From: Hygrophila difformis
Lineage: Eukaryota; Streptophyta; Magnoliopsida; Lamiales; Acanthaceae
Assembly (NCBI GenBank): GCA_030278955.1
Contig: JAOANR010000001.1
Location: 25,425,120 to 25,489,119, forward strand
DNA: 64,000 nt
Direction of reading: 5' to 3'
Shown here: positions 35,394-48,115 of the stretch, in pieces
Layout of the letters: each line of letters starts with the position of its first letter
How positions within the stretch are numbered: position 1 is the first letter of the stretch
Notes under the pieces: generated by a model
Databases searched by the model: none
Told to the model about the DNA's origin: nothing
What the model saw: the letters and a program-made list of their open reading frames with translations, nothing else
Translations under genes and position numbers: made by a program

Positions 35394-36086
35394 TGTTTGC
35401 CAAAAAATTGACAGATTGGTGAGGGAGTGAATATGGAAAGGTGGTGAAGGACGTGGCTTACACTTAATCCGTTGGGATAAAGTAACACTCCCTCGTTGCA
35501 TGGGAGGACTGAGCCTCCAAGAGTGTCGTCATATGAATTATGCCATGTTGGGCAAGAGGTTATGGGACATTGTCGTGAATCCGAGGAAGCTGTGGGTGCA
35601 AGTTCTTAGGGGTATTCCCTTGTTGAAGGGACCTTCCCTAGACCGCACTATAGGGCAACTAAAGTATGGAAGATGCTATGTAAAGTGTCCGACCCATTTC
35701 GGGGTACTTATGGCATTCGTATAGGAGATGGAAGTAGCTCTTTCAGGTACGTTCCATGGCTTGGAGGTGCTTGTTTGGCGGATAAGGTGCCTTTTGTGCA
35801 CTTTAATGACATTGATCTAAAGATTAAGGATGCCGGGAAGCATGGTATGTGGCAGCGAGATACACTTTACTCATGGCCGTCTGAAGCCATTCGTGATTCC
35901 CTGAGCACGGTCCCTGTCCCTTTGTTTCTGGAAGGTTCGCCCGATATTCTGCATTGGCAGGGAGATGTGAAGGATGCTTATACGGTGAAGTCAGGCTATC
36001 GTACCCTTGTTCCCCTGGATAAGGATGTGTGCGGGTGGCAGTGGATGTGCGGGTGGCAGTGGATGTGGCAAAATAGTATCCCATAA
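35394..36086 (+). pseudogene. LINE ORF2, region between RT and RNase H
   Basis: GGLSLQECRHMNYAMLGKRL (35500-35560), then GDGSSSFRYVPWLGG in a different frame (35720 on), then WQGDVKDAYTVKSGYR. The frame changes at least twice. A small tandem duplication, gcgggtggcagtggatgt, sits at 36029-36067. Confidence 0.75.
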
Positions 36087-36089
36087 AAG

Positions 36090-37683
36090 GTGGGAGTTCT
36101 TCTTTGGATGCTTGGACATGGTGCATTGCCATGTAATGTTCTACACTATCAACGGCACCTTGTGACTTCCCCGCTTTGTTCAATATGTGGAGAGCATGAG
36201 GATGATTGGCGTCATGCTTTGTTCTTGTGCTGTTGGTGCAAGTTTGTCAGGGGAAAAGCAGGATTTCTTCACCTAGATAATATTCAGGAGGTTAATGTGG
36301 AAGATTGTCGCCACTGGTTGCAGTGGGCATATAAAATATGGGGTTCCCGCTTCCTGGCTTCACTTTGGACAATATGGTGTGAGCGCAATAAAAGATTATT
36401 TACTGGAGTAGTCATTGCTCCGGATCGAATTATCAGTCAGGCTGCTATATTATGTAGAAGCATGGAGGAATGTGTGACGCATAACCAGCAAATTAAGGAG
36501 GTGAGAGAGGTTAAATGGATGGATGATGAGGTCCAAGGTCACGTCCTCAATGCGGATGGCGCTGTTACTGATGATCCGCCTCATTCTGGCTTCAGTGCTA
36601 TCATTCGTCAGGCTAATGGTCATTTCATTGGAGCATGCAGTGGTAAGCTTGGCAACAGGTCTATTCTTGAAGTGGAATTACTAGCATTGTATCATGGTCT
36701 TCAACTAGCCAATCAGTTGGGGGTGGCTCTTCATTTGTGCATGGTTGATTCCCTTGAGGTTGTCCATTTAATCAAGGGTGGTGCTTCCACAACTCATCTT
36801 TTCTGGCCTGTGATCAAGGCTATAAGACTATCTCCATCCATGATTCTAATCATGGAGACCCAACCGCCACGTCACCATTTATTTAAAAAAGAAAAGAAAA
36901 AATAGATGGTGGTTGGGTTGGGATGGTTGGCATTGCCCAACCTTGAGACCACTTGGTCTCTTTTATTTGACCAATGGTATTGTGACACTTGTATCCATAC
37001 CATTGGTCAAGTGATTTTTTAAAAATAATTATATCTTTTAAATAATTAAAAATACATATAATTTTAAAATATATCAAATTTTATAATCATTCATTCTCTA
37101 CAATAGAGACCACTCTTGTTATATTTTTATTAAACACATAATATATTAATTTTGATATATTTAACCCATTTTAAAATGGATATAAAATAAAAATATTTAA
37201 AGAATATATAAAAATTTTAAATTTTTATTCTTTATAAATAATATAAAATATTTATATTTTTGATATATCAAACCCCAATTTTTATATTTCAATAATTTAA
37301 AATTGTACAAATTTAAATATAATTATAAATAATATTGTGATTGGATGGTTGGATGGTTGAGTGGTAATTGATAAAGTAGATAAAATTGGAATGGTTGGGT
37401 TGAGTGAATATTGATGATGTGGAAGAGAGAGAAATTAATTAAATAATAAGATGGTTGGGTGGTTGGGTTGGTCATGGTTAAAGATAGTCTAAAGGACGAG
37501 TTGAGCCGGGCGAATAATTGTCCTCTTCGACACATCTATCGAGAAGGGAATCATGTGGCCGATTATTTGGCAAAAAGGGGGATCAGAGATGAGGAGTTTT
37601 TCACCACTTGGGCTTTTCCACCTGATGAATTAATTCCTCTGCTTGCTCAAGATGCTTCGGACAAGGTTTTCTTGAGACGTTGA
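36090..37683 (+). pseudogene. LINE ORF2, zf-RVT and RNase H, split by a MITE
   Basis: LCSICGEHEDDWRHALFLC is the zinc-binding zf-RVT motif. RNase H follows with NADGAV, Glu in SILEVELLAL and Asp in MVDSLEVV. The coding sequence stops at a MITE (36826-37489) and resumes after it with DELSRANNCPLRH, then NHVADYLAKRG, ending TGA 37681-37683. Removing the MITE and one TAA restores an uninterrupted frame across the site, so the coding frame was intact here when the MITE landed. Confidence 0.82.
36826..37489. mobile_element. PIF/Harbinger (Tourist)-like MITE in the LINE
   Basis: Flanked by TAA at 36823-36825 and 37490-37492. Starts GACTATCTCCATCCATGA and ends TCATGGTTAAAGATAGTC, an inverted pair. 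664 bp, very AT-rich interior, no ORF. TAA/TTA duplications are the hallmark of PIF/Harbinger. Confidence 0.85.
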
Positions 37684-37801
37684 GGACTGCCTGGGGGTTT
37701 TTCTCTTCTTGGCAGTCTTGCTTTGTTTGTGTTTTCCCTTTCCTTATTCTTTTTTCCTTTTTCTCTTTGCTAGCCTCTTTAGGCTGTGTCACCCAAAAAA
37801 A

Positions 37802-38901
37802 TATATTACTCCGTATATAAATTAAATGAGAAATAAGAATTCTAATATACTAAAAATGAGGGGAAAATATTCTAGAAGGGTTAGAATTGAAACTTTGGAA
37901 AAACTAAATTGGATGGAGATCTATATATGGATTGAAGATGGAGGATAGTGGGTTTAACATTTGCATTTTTTCTTCTTTTTTTTTTTGTTGTTTATAGAAC
38001 ATTTCATCATATGTAAAACAAATAAAAACACAAAAGATTTCATCATATGAAGAACAGACGGAGTAGTGATTCGGCACATAAATAGTGTTGGGTATTTTTT
38101 TTTTTTTTTCATTTTTTTGATTTTTGGCGAAGTCCAAACCAGATAAAAGCCCTGTTTCAGAATTAGTTGTTAGGTAATTCTGTGAGTAATAATTAGTTAA
38201 AATTAACCATTTGACAATTTCGAGACTAACATTTTGCCTAGAATAAACTAAAATCCAAAATGCTGCTATTTGCAGCAATTTCAAAAAGAACTGATTGAAC
38301 ACTGTTTTAAGTTATTGTCTTTTAAATAAGCTAATTTATCTTAAATTCTCTTACAAAGTAGCTTATTGGTTTAACTTATTTGCTAAACAGGGTAAAAGAG
38401 ATGGCGGAAGTCCACACACATAATTATAAAGGAATAAAGGAGAGCAATAGGTAATTGAGAGAGAAATCAAACACCCAACCATAAAGTTCAAAAGGTAAAA
38501 ATTTGGCCACTTGAATAAACCTTCATGAAAAAGAATTAATTAGATATTAAATTTGAAAATTTTATCAAACATGAAACGTGGACAATCTATTTCTTAGTTT
38601 TGTACTATTTGCCGCCGTTTTCACGTCACCGTTGAAAAAAAATAAAAATGGACAATCCAAATAGTTGGACAATCCGGAAAGGAGGTGTAGCCAAAATATA
38701 AAGCAGACAGGAAGTAGTAGTATATGGCATTTCAGATTAGGCACATTAAGTTGAAGCTAAGTTACATGCCAACAAATAAATAATCTACATGCAGCTATCA
38801 TTAGTAATTCCCCATTCTCATTACCAGATAAGTTCCAACATAACAAAAACCAACCATAAAAATTTCTATAAACCCATGTCCACTCGCCTCAACAGCTTAG
38901 T
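37802..38901. other. Intergenic, no gene seen
   Basis: AT-rich. Includes T-runs at 37978-37986 and 38096-38110. The part next to 38901 should be the Tic22 3' UTR. Confidence 0.5.
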
Positions 38902-41900
38902 TTATTTCTGGGATGGGTCCGTTGAAACATCAAAACCAGGTGGGATGAATACGACGTCATCCCATGAAGAATCTGCATTATTCTGCGGTGGCAATAAACA
39001 GCATTTAAATGACTTTTCGTCCAAAATTGCAGGGCAACAAATGAAAAATGGCAAAAGAAATTAAGGGGGAAATATTGGGTAAATTATTACTTATGGTTAA
39101 AATAGCTGAATACTTCGAAGAAGAAAACGAAGTAATTAGAAAATTCAGATTCCTCACCTTCATTCCTTGGATTATATTCTCAAGAGCACCAACCTATCAT
39201 AATATTTATATTAATAACAAACAAAAATCAGAGAATCTTGTTTGCAAAGTAGATAGACTCAGGGTACCATAGAATTTAACCTGTACATCTCCCTTCAGAA
39301 GAGGATTCAACTTTCTCTGATCACGTGAAGCTCTCGAAAGGGACTTTTCAAGATCCTCCTGTACATTTTGTAATTAAGGGATAATTGACTCAGTGTGATC
39401 ATAGAAAGAATTAATCAAGTATATCCATTAACTTAAAATTCAACTTTGTTTCCACCTTTCTGAAAAAAACGGGCTGGTATCTCTTATCTCCGCTTCTCAA
39501 AATCAAGCTTCTGGACTGCAATTTTTAATTTTCGAAGTGGTCAAGATAATTGGAAAGCGTAAACACAATGAAAGATATGTAAAATTCCCTGAATCATCAT
39601 TGCCCTCCAAATTGTCATCAGCCAATAAACTTAGGTCATGCTGTCATGGATTAGGCCTTGTTTAATAACATAAATCCATTAGGAATCAAACCCATTTCTA
39701 AGACAAACACACCATTGTAAATTGTAATCAATACATAAACTTTTAATAGAACAAAAGCAACTATAAAAGTTCTTTTATTCATTAAGTCCTATTTTAAAGA
39801 GCAAGGGTCTTAGAACTTAATGACTCTAAGAAATCATAATTAGACCTCAGTTATTCATCATCATTTTGGTTTTATGAGATAAAGCTCAAGAGGATTTAGT
39901 GAAACAAAATTTAGTCATAATGAAAAATATAGTGCTTGAAACAGTATACATCATGCTAAAGCATCGCAACAAATAACTGAAGAAAATGAACAAAAGATGT
40001 CTAGAAACTCGGGAGTCATGTTGGGATTATGACACTTAGACCTATAATTAACTAAACCAAGCTGAGCACCCTTCATTAGTTTTGGTTTCTTATGCTAGGT
40101 TGACATTTTTTGTGTCGAAATCCATAAGACATCGGGTAGAGATTATGTATAATTAATAATACCCCGTAGAGAGTACTTAATAAATACTACTACATCCGTA
40201 TCTTTTTAACTTTTGGGATATTTTGAGATAAATGTTATGTTATCACATTTGATAACTTTTCCCCCTCCATCCATTAAAAAACACCCTATGTTTTTTCTTT
40301 CTTCCTTAAACTCTATGGCCAACCAAAACGTAACACCTAAAATGAAACAGATGATATAATAATTAAATAATTCAGGTCTTCGTGGAGTAAACAGTTTTCT
40401 AGCTTGTTCGTGTTCATTTATTCATTTGATGAACTAAATTATTTTGTTCCAGGTTTATTTTGTTTATATCACGAATGACTCCCGAGTCCTTAGCACAAAC
40501 AAACAAACCAGACAGAAAAATTGAATGGATCAGCTCATCTAACATCTTCAATGAACTCAAGAGGTTGGGTATAAATATCCATTGCAGAGTCCTGACATAT
40601 AACAGCTTAAATGACACTCAAGAGGTTGGGTATTGTAACTATCCATTGCATGCCTTAACAGTACATAACATAGTAAGCTGTGGTACAAGTCAATAGAACT
40701 CCCACATCGTTTTAAATTTACCGAGGTCAGACAGAGTCAAGATTTAGCTCTTGGCTAGGCTCTACTAAAAAGAGATCTGCACATAAGTGTACTTGTCAAA
40801 GTAGGCTCTTAGATGTTAAATCTGCTAAAGGTGCAGGTGTAAGGACAGGGTCCTGTGAGAACAGAATTATGGAGGGCATGACAAATGGGTTTTGTTGTTC
40901 AGAAATAGTAGTGAAGCTAGATCAAGTACATCTCAAATAAACATCAATGTTGCTTTCTTTGATAACAAGTTTTGTCCATCGATTAGAATCTAGTTTTGGA
41001 AATTAATAGATCACAGCCGGCCTACTCTTTCAGATTGTTCCCTTTCCATCCAAATTTAGCTTTATATTTGAACATTTTTTTTTTCTAGGAATCACTCATG
41101 ACTTTATGGACACCACCCAGATTCATTTTGAAAGAGTGAAGGCACCATTTTCAAGTAATCCCATTTTGATGCAAATCTTGCAAACATTACAAACTAGCAT
41201 TCTCCTCATCATCATGATCTACCAAATTAAAATGAACTATCTTGTTATCATTCATGCATTCCCCATGGCCCTAACAAGGCTCGGAATTACAACAATAATA
41301 ATAGACATGCATTAGAATTTAAAATCTAAAGATTTAAGACAGAAGTAACACAGTTCAGGTCCATAATGACTAATGAGTTAATGCCTTTAGTTTTGTTTCA
41401 TGATTTTTCAAGGACAGAATTCAATATGAGATTAGAATAATATACGAAATTACGAATGCTTAGATTCTCCAAACAGTAAAGAGTATTGTTGTATCATCAG
41501 ATGTAGAAGAAACTAGGAAAGTACGAATGCAAAATAAACCTGGAAAACTGGAACCCCAGGAAAGCTTTCATCAGAGAAGCCTGCATTTTGTCTCTCCTGC
41601 ACACGTGGGAAGTAAAAAGAGAGACATTTCAAGCATTATGTTGGGAACTTGGGATGGAAATAGGGAATTGTCAAAAAAATACCATGTAGTTAAAAATATA
41701 AACATTTGGGACCTTGGGATGGAAATAGGCTAGTGTTAAAAATACCATGTTTTTAAAAGTATAAGCATTATTGCTTTGTGAAATTTAACTTTAAGCAGAG
41801 AAGGGGTTCAATGTAATACGAAGACTTCTCGACAGGTATATCCATCTTAAACAAAATCTCAATTCTCACCCAAACATCAGTCCAGATGGTATCCAGCATA

Positions 41901-42953
41901 TTATCATGATTTAAGCAGATACGTCGATGGAATACAACCAAGAATATGGTTGAAACAGATGCTGATGCAGAAATATATTTGCACAATAGAGATCATTCGA
42001 TGGTTGTGTAGGACAAAGGACAGACATTGAAACATCAAATCAAATTATTAACAATGGTTAAGCTTCTTTTGCATCCTTTCTAGGAATTTATATATAAGAA
42101 CAATAAACTGTTTGACATGGAAGGTTGCATAAGCAGTGTGCAGATCTAATGGAAAAAGATTTAACTCCCAAGTATCATTGAAAGATTCACCTTTAATGCA
42201 TGCTTTATCTGAGAAGCCTCAGGTATCAACCTTAACGCCACACCATCGACCTTAAGCTGAAAAACCTGACACCAACATTGATTGAAACCAATATAAACTA
42301 ATGACAATACTAATCAATCAGTAGGAGACAAACATATAACTTCCGTCATAGTAACCTCCAAAGAGCAGTCCCCAAATTTTGTCAAAAATTGTTCTTGATA
42401 CCCACAGTAGTAAACTAATAAACAGTAATCCTATTAAATAGTTCGATCAAATGCCTCGACCTAAGAAAACTACAGCAATTCGTACCTTGCTTAAAGCAAC
42501 AGTGACGACCTGTGAGCCAGAACTCATAGATGGATCAGCCAACTTCATCTGCTTGAGAAGGGATTCAGCATCGGCCTCACTCAAACAGAACAAACCGAGG
42601 TTTTTCCCAGTGCTCTTGCCGGAGACCAATACGAACTCCTGCGAACCGTTGCTCAGTGCGTATACTGGCACGCCAGCGAGCCTCTCCTCAATAGCTTCAT
42701 TCGACATGGCATAACCCTTGGAGCTGGAGCTAGTACTAGCAACGGAAGCGGACGACTTCCCATGGGGAGTGTAATTTTGGGTGGGAATTCTGGCGAATAA
42801 GGGGGTTTTGGGAGAGGTTTTGGCTTGCCAGTCATTGAACAAATTGGAGAAGTGAGTGTGTATGGAAGTGAAGGCTTCTTGGAGGGGATTGTGCGGCGGT
42901 GACGGCGGGAGCACCGCCGTTGGTGGTGTTAGTTTGGGCTTAAAGAAATTCAT
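38902..42953 (-). CDS. Tic22-family chloroplast protein import component
   Basis: Seven exons on the - strand: 42486-42953, 42191-42256, 41540-41596, 39456-39515, 39281-39358, 39158-39193, 38902-38982. They total 846 bp, 281 residues, with all borders AG/GT and all joins in frame. Tic22 is an intermembrane-space chaperone-like protein that helps preproteins cross the chloroplast envelope. Visible family motifs are VPVYALSNGSQEFVLVSG, LFCLSEADAESLLKQM, LKVDGVALRLIPEASQIKHA, GVPVFQ, RYQPVFFRKEDLEKSL and WDDVVFIPPG. The Ser/Pro/Thr-rich N-terminus could be the transit peptide. The start at 42953 (MNFFKPKLTPP) is chosen over an in-frame ATG 31 codons upstream because the extra part looks non-conserved. 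The large intron 3 (2 kb) has small duplications. A MULE end lies about 140 bp upstream of the start codon. Confidence 0.93.
40555..40650. repeat. Short imperfect duplication in Tic22 intron 3
   Basis: actcaagaggttgggta followed by atccattgca occurs at 40555 and again at 40616. Confidence 0.7.
41642..41764. repeat. Second imperfect tandem duplication in Tic22 intron 3
   Basis: cttgggatggaaatagg...aaaataccatgt...taaaa(a/g)tata occurs twice with a period of about 65 bp. Confidence 0.7.
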
Positions 42954-43136
42954 GACGGTGGGCGGTGGATTTTGCTTCGTTGAGTTCGGGTTTTTCTGGG
43001 TCCGTTTCCAATATTCAATTGGAATATTAGTAGGGGGGAGTGACAATTCTAGGCCATTTTAATAGTGTAAATCTTCCTCACCCACATGATAAGGAAAACT
43101 CTTTTTTCGCCCCCAACAATCGGTAGTTAGGAGTGA

Positions 43137-43420
43137 CAATCGAACTATCGCCGAGTGTCAATTGAGAACACCGAGTGGCAATCGAACAAACAACGAGGGG
43201 CAAACGAATTTTGTGCTGATCGATGGAGCGAGTGAAAAATGGAACAAAGTTTTGGACTTGAACACTGAGCGGACGAGTGGCACTCAGAATCATATGAGTG
43301 GCACTCACAACCTTAGGAGTGGACGAGTGGCACTCATAATCATAAGAGTGTCACTCACAACCCTACGAGTGGACGAGTGGCACTCAACACCACTCAACAC
43401 CACCGAGTGAACGATTGAAA
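43137..43420 (+). repeat. Left subterminal repeat array of the MULE
   Basis: The core gagtggcactca and shorter gagtggca / gagtgtca forms occur about nine times, with variable spacing. Such arrays may be transposase-binding sites (inference). Confidence 0.7.
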
Positions 43421-43600
43421 CTACCTGGGAGTGAATTTTTAAGGTTGTTGAGGCATTAAATATTGTTGTTGAGACATTTAATGTGTATATGTGATTCGGA
43501 AGAACTGTTACATAATGGATCAAGATCATTTTGCCTTAATGTTTTCTTACTGATTTGAAATCAAGAAACTGAAAAATTTGTAATATTGCATTAAGAAAAT

Positions 43601-46600
43601 ATGTTCCAATGGAAGAAAGAAATTGCATCATCCTCATCACAAATGCCCCACCATCCTGGAGCAGAGGTATCATCGTTATCCAATCTGTATGATAGTATTT
43701 TCGGAACACCTTTTATAAATGTTGATGGAGTTTTTGACAATGGAGAATATGGTGGTGTGGAAAAAAATATTTCCAATATAGTAGGAGATAAGGAAGAAAA
43801 AATGTTTGGTGATGATAATGTTAGTAGAGAGTACATTGATGATATATTTAAGAACGATGAAGTTGTTGCTGATGGTAGTGTAGATATGTTTATGGATGAG
43901 GAAGTTATTGCCCATGGTAGTAATGATATGTTTAAGAATGATGAAGTTGTTGCAGATGGTGGTGATGGAGGGGAAGAAATTATTTATGGTGATGATAATG
44001 ATAGCAACAGTGATCCAGATCCGGAGTATGTTACTGAAGTGGATGACAATGGGGAAGATGTAGAAGATGAAATAGAGGATTTGGAGGACGATGAAAAAAT
44101 GTGGAAGGAGATTGAAGACTTTTAGGATTCGTGCCCATTCGTATATCGATCGAGAGGACTCAATATTCCGTTCCAACAATCGGAAAACACGTCAGGAATC
44201 CCCGAAATAGAGCCTTGCAGATACTATGATGGAGCAGACGGGAACGCAGGAGTTGGATCCCAACATGATAGGTGGATACTGCCCGAGCAGCCTGATTTTG
44301 TACCTCCGGTGGATGTTACGGACGAACGATTTGATCCGTATAGGCAACAAGGTTTGGGCATCGGATCAGTCTTTCCGACAAAGGATAAACTGAAGAATAA
44401 AGTAGTGCAATATCTACTTGGAAACAATCTAGGATTCCGGACTGAGAAATTTGAACCGTCTCGGTATTGGATTAAGTGTCGCCACGATGATTGTGCTTTT
44501 AAAGTACGAGCATCCGGATCATCTTCTACTTGGAGAGTGTATCAGTTCGTGGAGCATACATGCGAGTTCAACCCGACTATGGGTGCAGCACACACATTAC
44601 CAGCCCGACAGTTAGGCGAGATTATTGCAAATCAAATAGTGACGAAAGGGCAATTTATGATCACAGGAGCAGTGCGGAAGGAACTTTTGAACACACATGG
44701 ATTACGGGTTAGAAATACCATCATATATAATAATTTTTAAATTTTTATTCTTTAGTTTGTTTCACTTTTTAAAAGTAATTAAATATTTGGGGATTTGTTT
44801 ATTACAGGTTAGCTATGCAATGAGCCGCAGAATAAGGGACTACGGAATTGAAGACACATATGGTTCTGAGGATCAGTCTTTTAAGGATTTTCCCAAGTAC
44901 CTTTTTGTGCTGCGGGAAGCTAATCCTGGTACAATTGTGGATCTAATGGTTGACCAAAGTACCAATCAGTTTAAGTACGCATTTATGGCGCTGGGGGGTC
45001 GATTGTTGGATTTTCCAGTGCCAGACCATACATCGCAGTAGATGCAACACACTTGAAATCAAAGTATCGGGGAGTACTATTTGTGGCCGTAACTAAGGAC
45101 GCAAACAACCAAATATTTCCACTTGCATTCGGTATCGGGGACGTGGAGGATTTAGATTCGTGGACATGGTTCATGCAGCATCTGAAGCTATCATTGCCCA
45201 GCCGTAGAGGGATGTTGATAGTATCAGATGGATCGGCATCCATTCGTGGAGCAGCTGCGGAGGTATTCCCGGATGCGCATCATGCCCTATGCATATATCA
45301 CATTCAGAAAAACCTTTCGAAGTATGGGACTCATGTGGTTGAACTGTTTAATCGTGCTCCGAGAAGCTACAGTGAAACCGATTACAACAAAATAATGGCA
45401 CATTTGGAAGGATATTGTCCAACAGCAACACGACACCTAAAGATTTCAGTCGGTGAAGAACGGTTTGCTCGCATCAGATGTCCGGTAGCTTAACATCTTT
45501 TTAAATTGTATTATTTTTAAAGATAATTTTATATTTCCTCAAAGCTGATATTTTTTTTTTCAAAAAATAAAAATAATATCACCCAAAAACAAGATATTCA
45601 CTCAAACAGTAGAAAAAAAGTTCACTGTTTTAGGCATTTTTTTTTAGTACGTTAAAAGTGTTAATTTTTTTTTTATTTGAAAGTTTCATTCTTTTAAAGT
45701 TGACTAATGAATGTATAGATTAAAATTTTAACAAATTACTAGTTTTTAAGTTTAATATCTTTTAAATTGTATTATTTTTATTTGAATTGTTTTATTATTT
45801 AAATGGTGCAACTTTTTATAGTCCACCATTTCTTAGTTCAGTTATTTATACCCATTACTTTTTATTGTTAAGTACGTCGATACGATATCATGACAATGAA
45901 TATTGTGGAGAGCATGAACAGTGCATTACTGTGGGCTAGACGGTTACCTGTATGTTCATGTCTAGAAGCTGCGAGGTGTATTGTTGAGAAATGGTTCGCC
46001 TATCGGTACGAGCAGGCCATGCGGAGCGAAACCTATCTTACGGAATATGCGATGTGAAACTGCGCGCGTCTATGAATGCTGGCTCAAAACTAGAGGTTAA
46101 TCGACTCTCAAGTGTAGAATATCGGGTAAAGCATCTGAACAACACGTACAAGGTTAATTTGGATGAAAAAATGTGTTCTTGCAATGTTTACCAACACGAG
46201 TTGATCCCATGTGTCCACGCTGCTGCAGTCATTAGGTATGATTTACAGTTTATTGTAAAGTGTTGCCCATTTATAAAATATGATATTGCAGGAAGCTGAA
46301 ACATACACCACACACATATGTGGATGAACATTATAAGTTGGAGAACCTACGTGAAATGTGGAGGGGTATTATCACTCCAGTTCCGTGCAAGGATGATTGG
46401 GCAGGTGCCAAGTGCGATAAGTGACATGAAATGCTTACCCCCTGACAATCCAAGGAAAGCCGGGAGGCCAAAGATGTCGAGATACCCCAGCGGACCAGAA
46501 AAATCAAAACGTGGACGTAAAACACAAAAATGTCGCAGGTGTGGAGCGATAGGTCATAACACAAAAAGATGCACTGTCGAGATGCCACCGCGTGAAGAAA

Positions 46601-46731
46601 TGCCTAGGGAGAACATGGGTGAAAGAAGACGTAGACCCAAGAAGTGTAGGATTTGCAAAATAGAAGGTCACACCGCACCAAAATGTCCTATGCGGGGGCA
46701 TTTTGATTTGAACGAAGAACCTACTTTTTAA
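43601..46731 (+). pseudogene. MULE transposase, three frameshifts
   Basis: The acidic N-terminal ORF (43601-44125) is followed by the DNA-binding region (FPTKDKLKNKVVQYLLGNN, WIKCRHDDCAFKV; 44309-44740) and an intron ending at ttacag 44808. The catalytic core has YIAVDATHLKSKYRG and VSDGSASIRGAAAEVFP, with HALCIYHIQKNL. Another intron (about 45482-45870) leads to VESMNSALLWARRLP, and the SWIM zinc finger CSCNVYQHELIPCVHAAA. A C-terminal part has CCHC-like knuckles (CRRCGAIGHNTKRC, CRICKIEGHTAPKC). Frame is lost at the G6 run 44993-44998, near 46045, and near 46415. So this copy cannot encode an active transposase. Order and motifs follow the MuDR family, which cuts and pastes at 9-bp target sites. 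Confidence 0.88.
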
Positions 46732-47365
46732 TTTACAAGTGGTGAAAATTTTCTAGTTGATACCTCACTTATTGCATGAAAGTGCCCCTTTTTTGACACT
46801 TCAGGTCGAATAGCCAAATAAATAATTCTCCTAAAAGAAGTATTTGCCTGTATGCAGTATACTTGAGGCCATACAATATTTATTAAAAATAATCAACCTA
46901 TATACAATTGATAAAGATAATGTTTAACATTTTTGTCAACCATATGACATGCATCATTTTAGCTTCCGGTATGAACAAAGTTGTCAACAGTGTGTGTTGT
47001 CTAATGGTGCAAATAGCTCTTGAGGGCTGAGGACATGGTACAAGGCTCACTGGTGGAGCACCCATGCTAGATCCACAACTTATATTACTATATATAATAC
47101 CTGTACTATTGATTCATTATAGATATAAAGCACAAATAAATTCTATAAAACAAAAATTAATTAATCTTAATATTAGACTACAATTTCATTGCGAAAAGCA
47201 AAAGGAGTTCAAAGTGCACATAAGAAGTGAAGATTCAACCTATATCTCAGATGCAAGTCTCCAAATTAATTTGTACTGCAAATAAGAAGTCCAGGATAAA
47301 AAACAGGAAGTTAGAAAAGAACCATTTCAAAAAAAAATAAATGAACGAAAGAAAAATTCTACACC

Positions 47366-47461
47366 TTTCTTGCGAATAAAAGGAAATATATATTCGTTTG
47401 AATTGTGCCCCCATAACTCGGAAACACCCGCCATTCTTATCCCCAAGTCTCGGTCATCAAC
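47366..47461 (-). pseudogene. Captured exon, gene unidentified
   Basis: A 32-codon exon with good splice borders: VDDRDLGIRMAGVSELWG, then NEYIFPFIRKK. I do not recognise the protein. The upstream flank (intron side) is duplicated at 50505-50640 in the same MULE. Confidence 0.4.
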
Positions 47462-48115
47462 CTGCAGTCCAGAAAAATTCATCACCAAGTAATCAAGACG
47501 AGACTACAAATTTATAGAGGTAATAACTAAAATAGGCCACCAGAAGGAGTCATTTCCACTTTTGGGCCACCATATTTTGATTTAAGGAAATAGGCCATTA
47601 GAAGGATTTTGGGCCTGAATTTGGGCAATTGGGCTGGAATTCGGGCCACGATGACCTAAAAGTGGAAATGACTATTTCTGGTGGCCTATTTTAGTTTTTT
47701 TGAATTATTTTTTATTTTATGTAATTAAAATAAATAATACTCATTTTGTGATATTATTTATATCTTACTTTCTTTTTTTTCTTGTTCCAACATTTTTTTA
47801 TTTCATTTCCATTTAAAAAATAATTAAATATTAATCGCCAAACATACCTATGTCCGAAAAATTCATTGCATTTAATACTAATTATTCCTACATAAAATAC
47901 CATGTCCGAAAATTTTGGGATACTTGTAATAAAACATGTTTATTTTTACTTTATAATTTATTTGAACATGTATTTTTTTTTTACTTATTTTATAATATAT
48001 TTGAATTAATATTTATTTTATTTCTTATATTACTCCCTCCGTCCTATTAATAGTGTTAAAAAATGTAACTTAAAAATTTATATAATGTGATTGTAATGAG
48101 CTACAATCTTAATTT

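Larger units (their letters stand above)
31940..37801 (+). mobile_element. Degenerate non-LTR retrotransposon (plant L1-type LINE), 5' truncated
   Basis: ORF1 (zinc-knuckle protein), then ORF2 with AP-type endonuclease, reverse transcriptase, zf-RVT and RNase H, in the normal order of plant L1 LINEs. The start lies inside the ORF1 domain (ttggtatgggtgcggttgag encodes LVWVRLSG), so the 5' end is truncated. Stops and frameshifts occur in ORF2. A PIF/Harbinger-like MITE splits the RNase H. The 3' end is near the short A-run at 37794-37800. No target duplication could be identified. Confidence 0.88.

Noticed and set aside
43090..43420. CRISPR-like array because of regular repeats near the MULE end
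   Set aside because: Spacing is irregular, repeats are degenerate, no cas genes, and the genome is a plant; these are subterminal MULE repeats.
43676..44179. 167-codon frame opposite the MULE acidic ORF
   Set aside because: It is the complement of an Asp/Glu-rich coding region, which is open by composition; Ile/Phe-rich nonsense.
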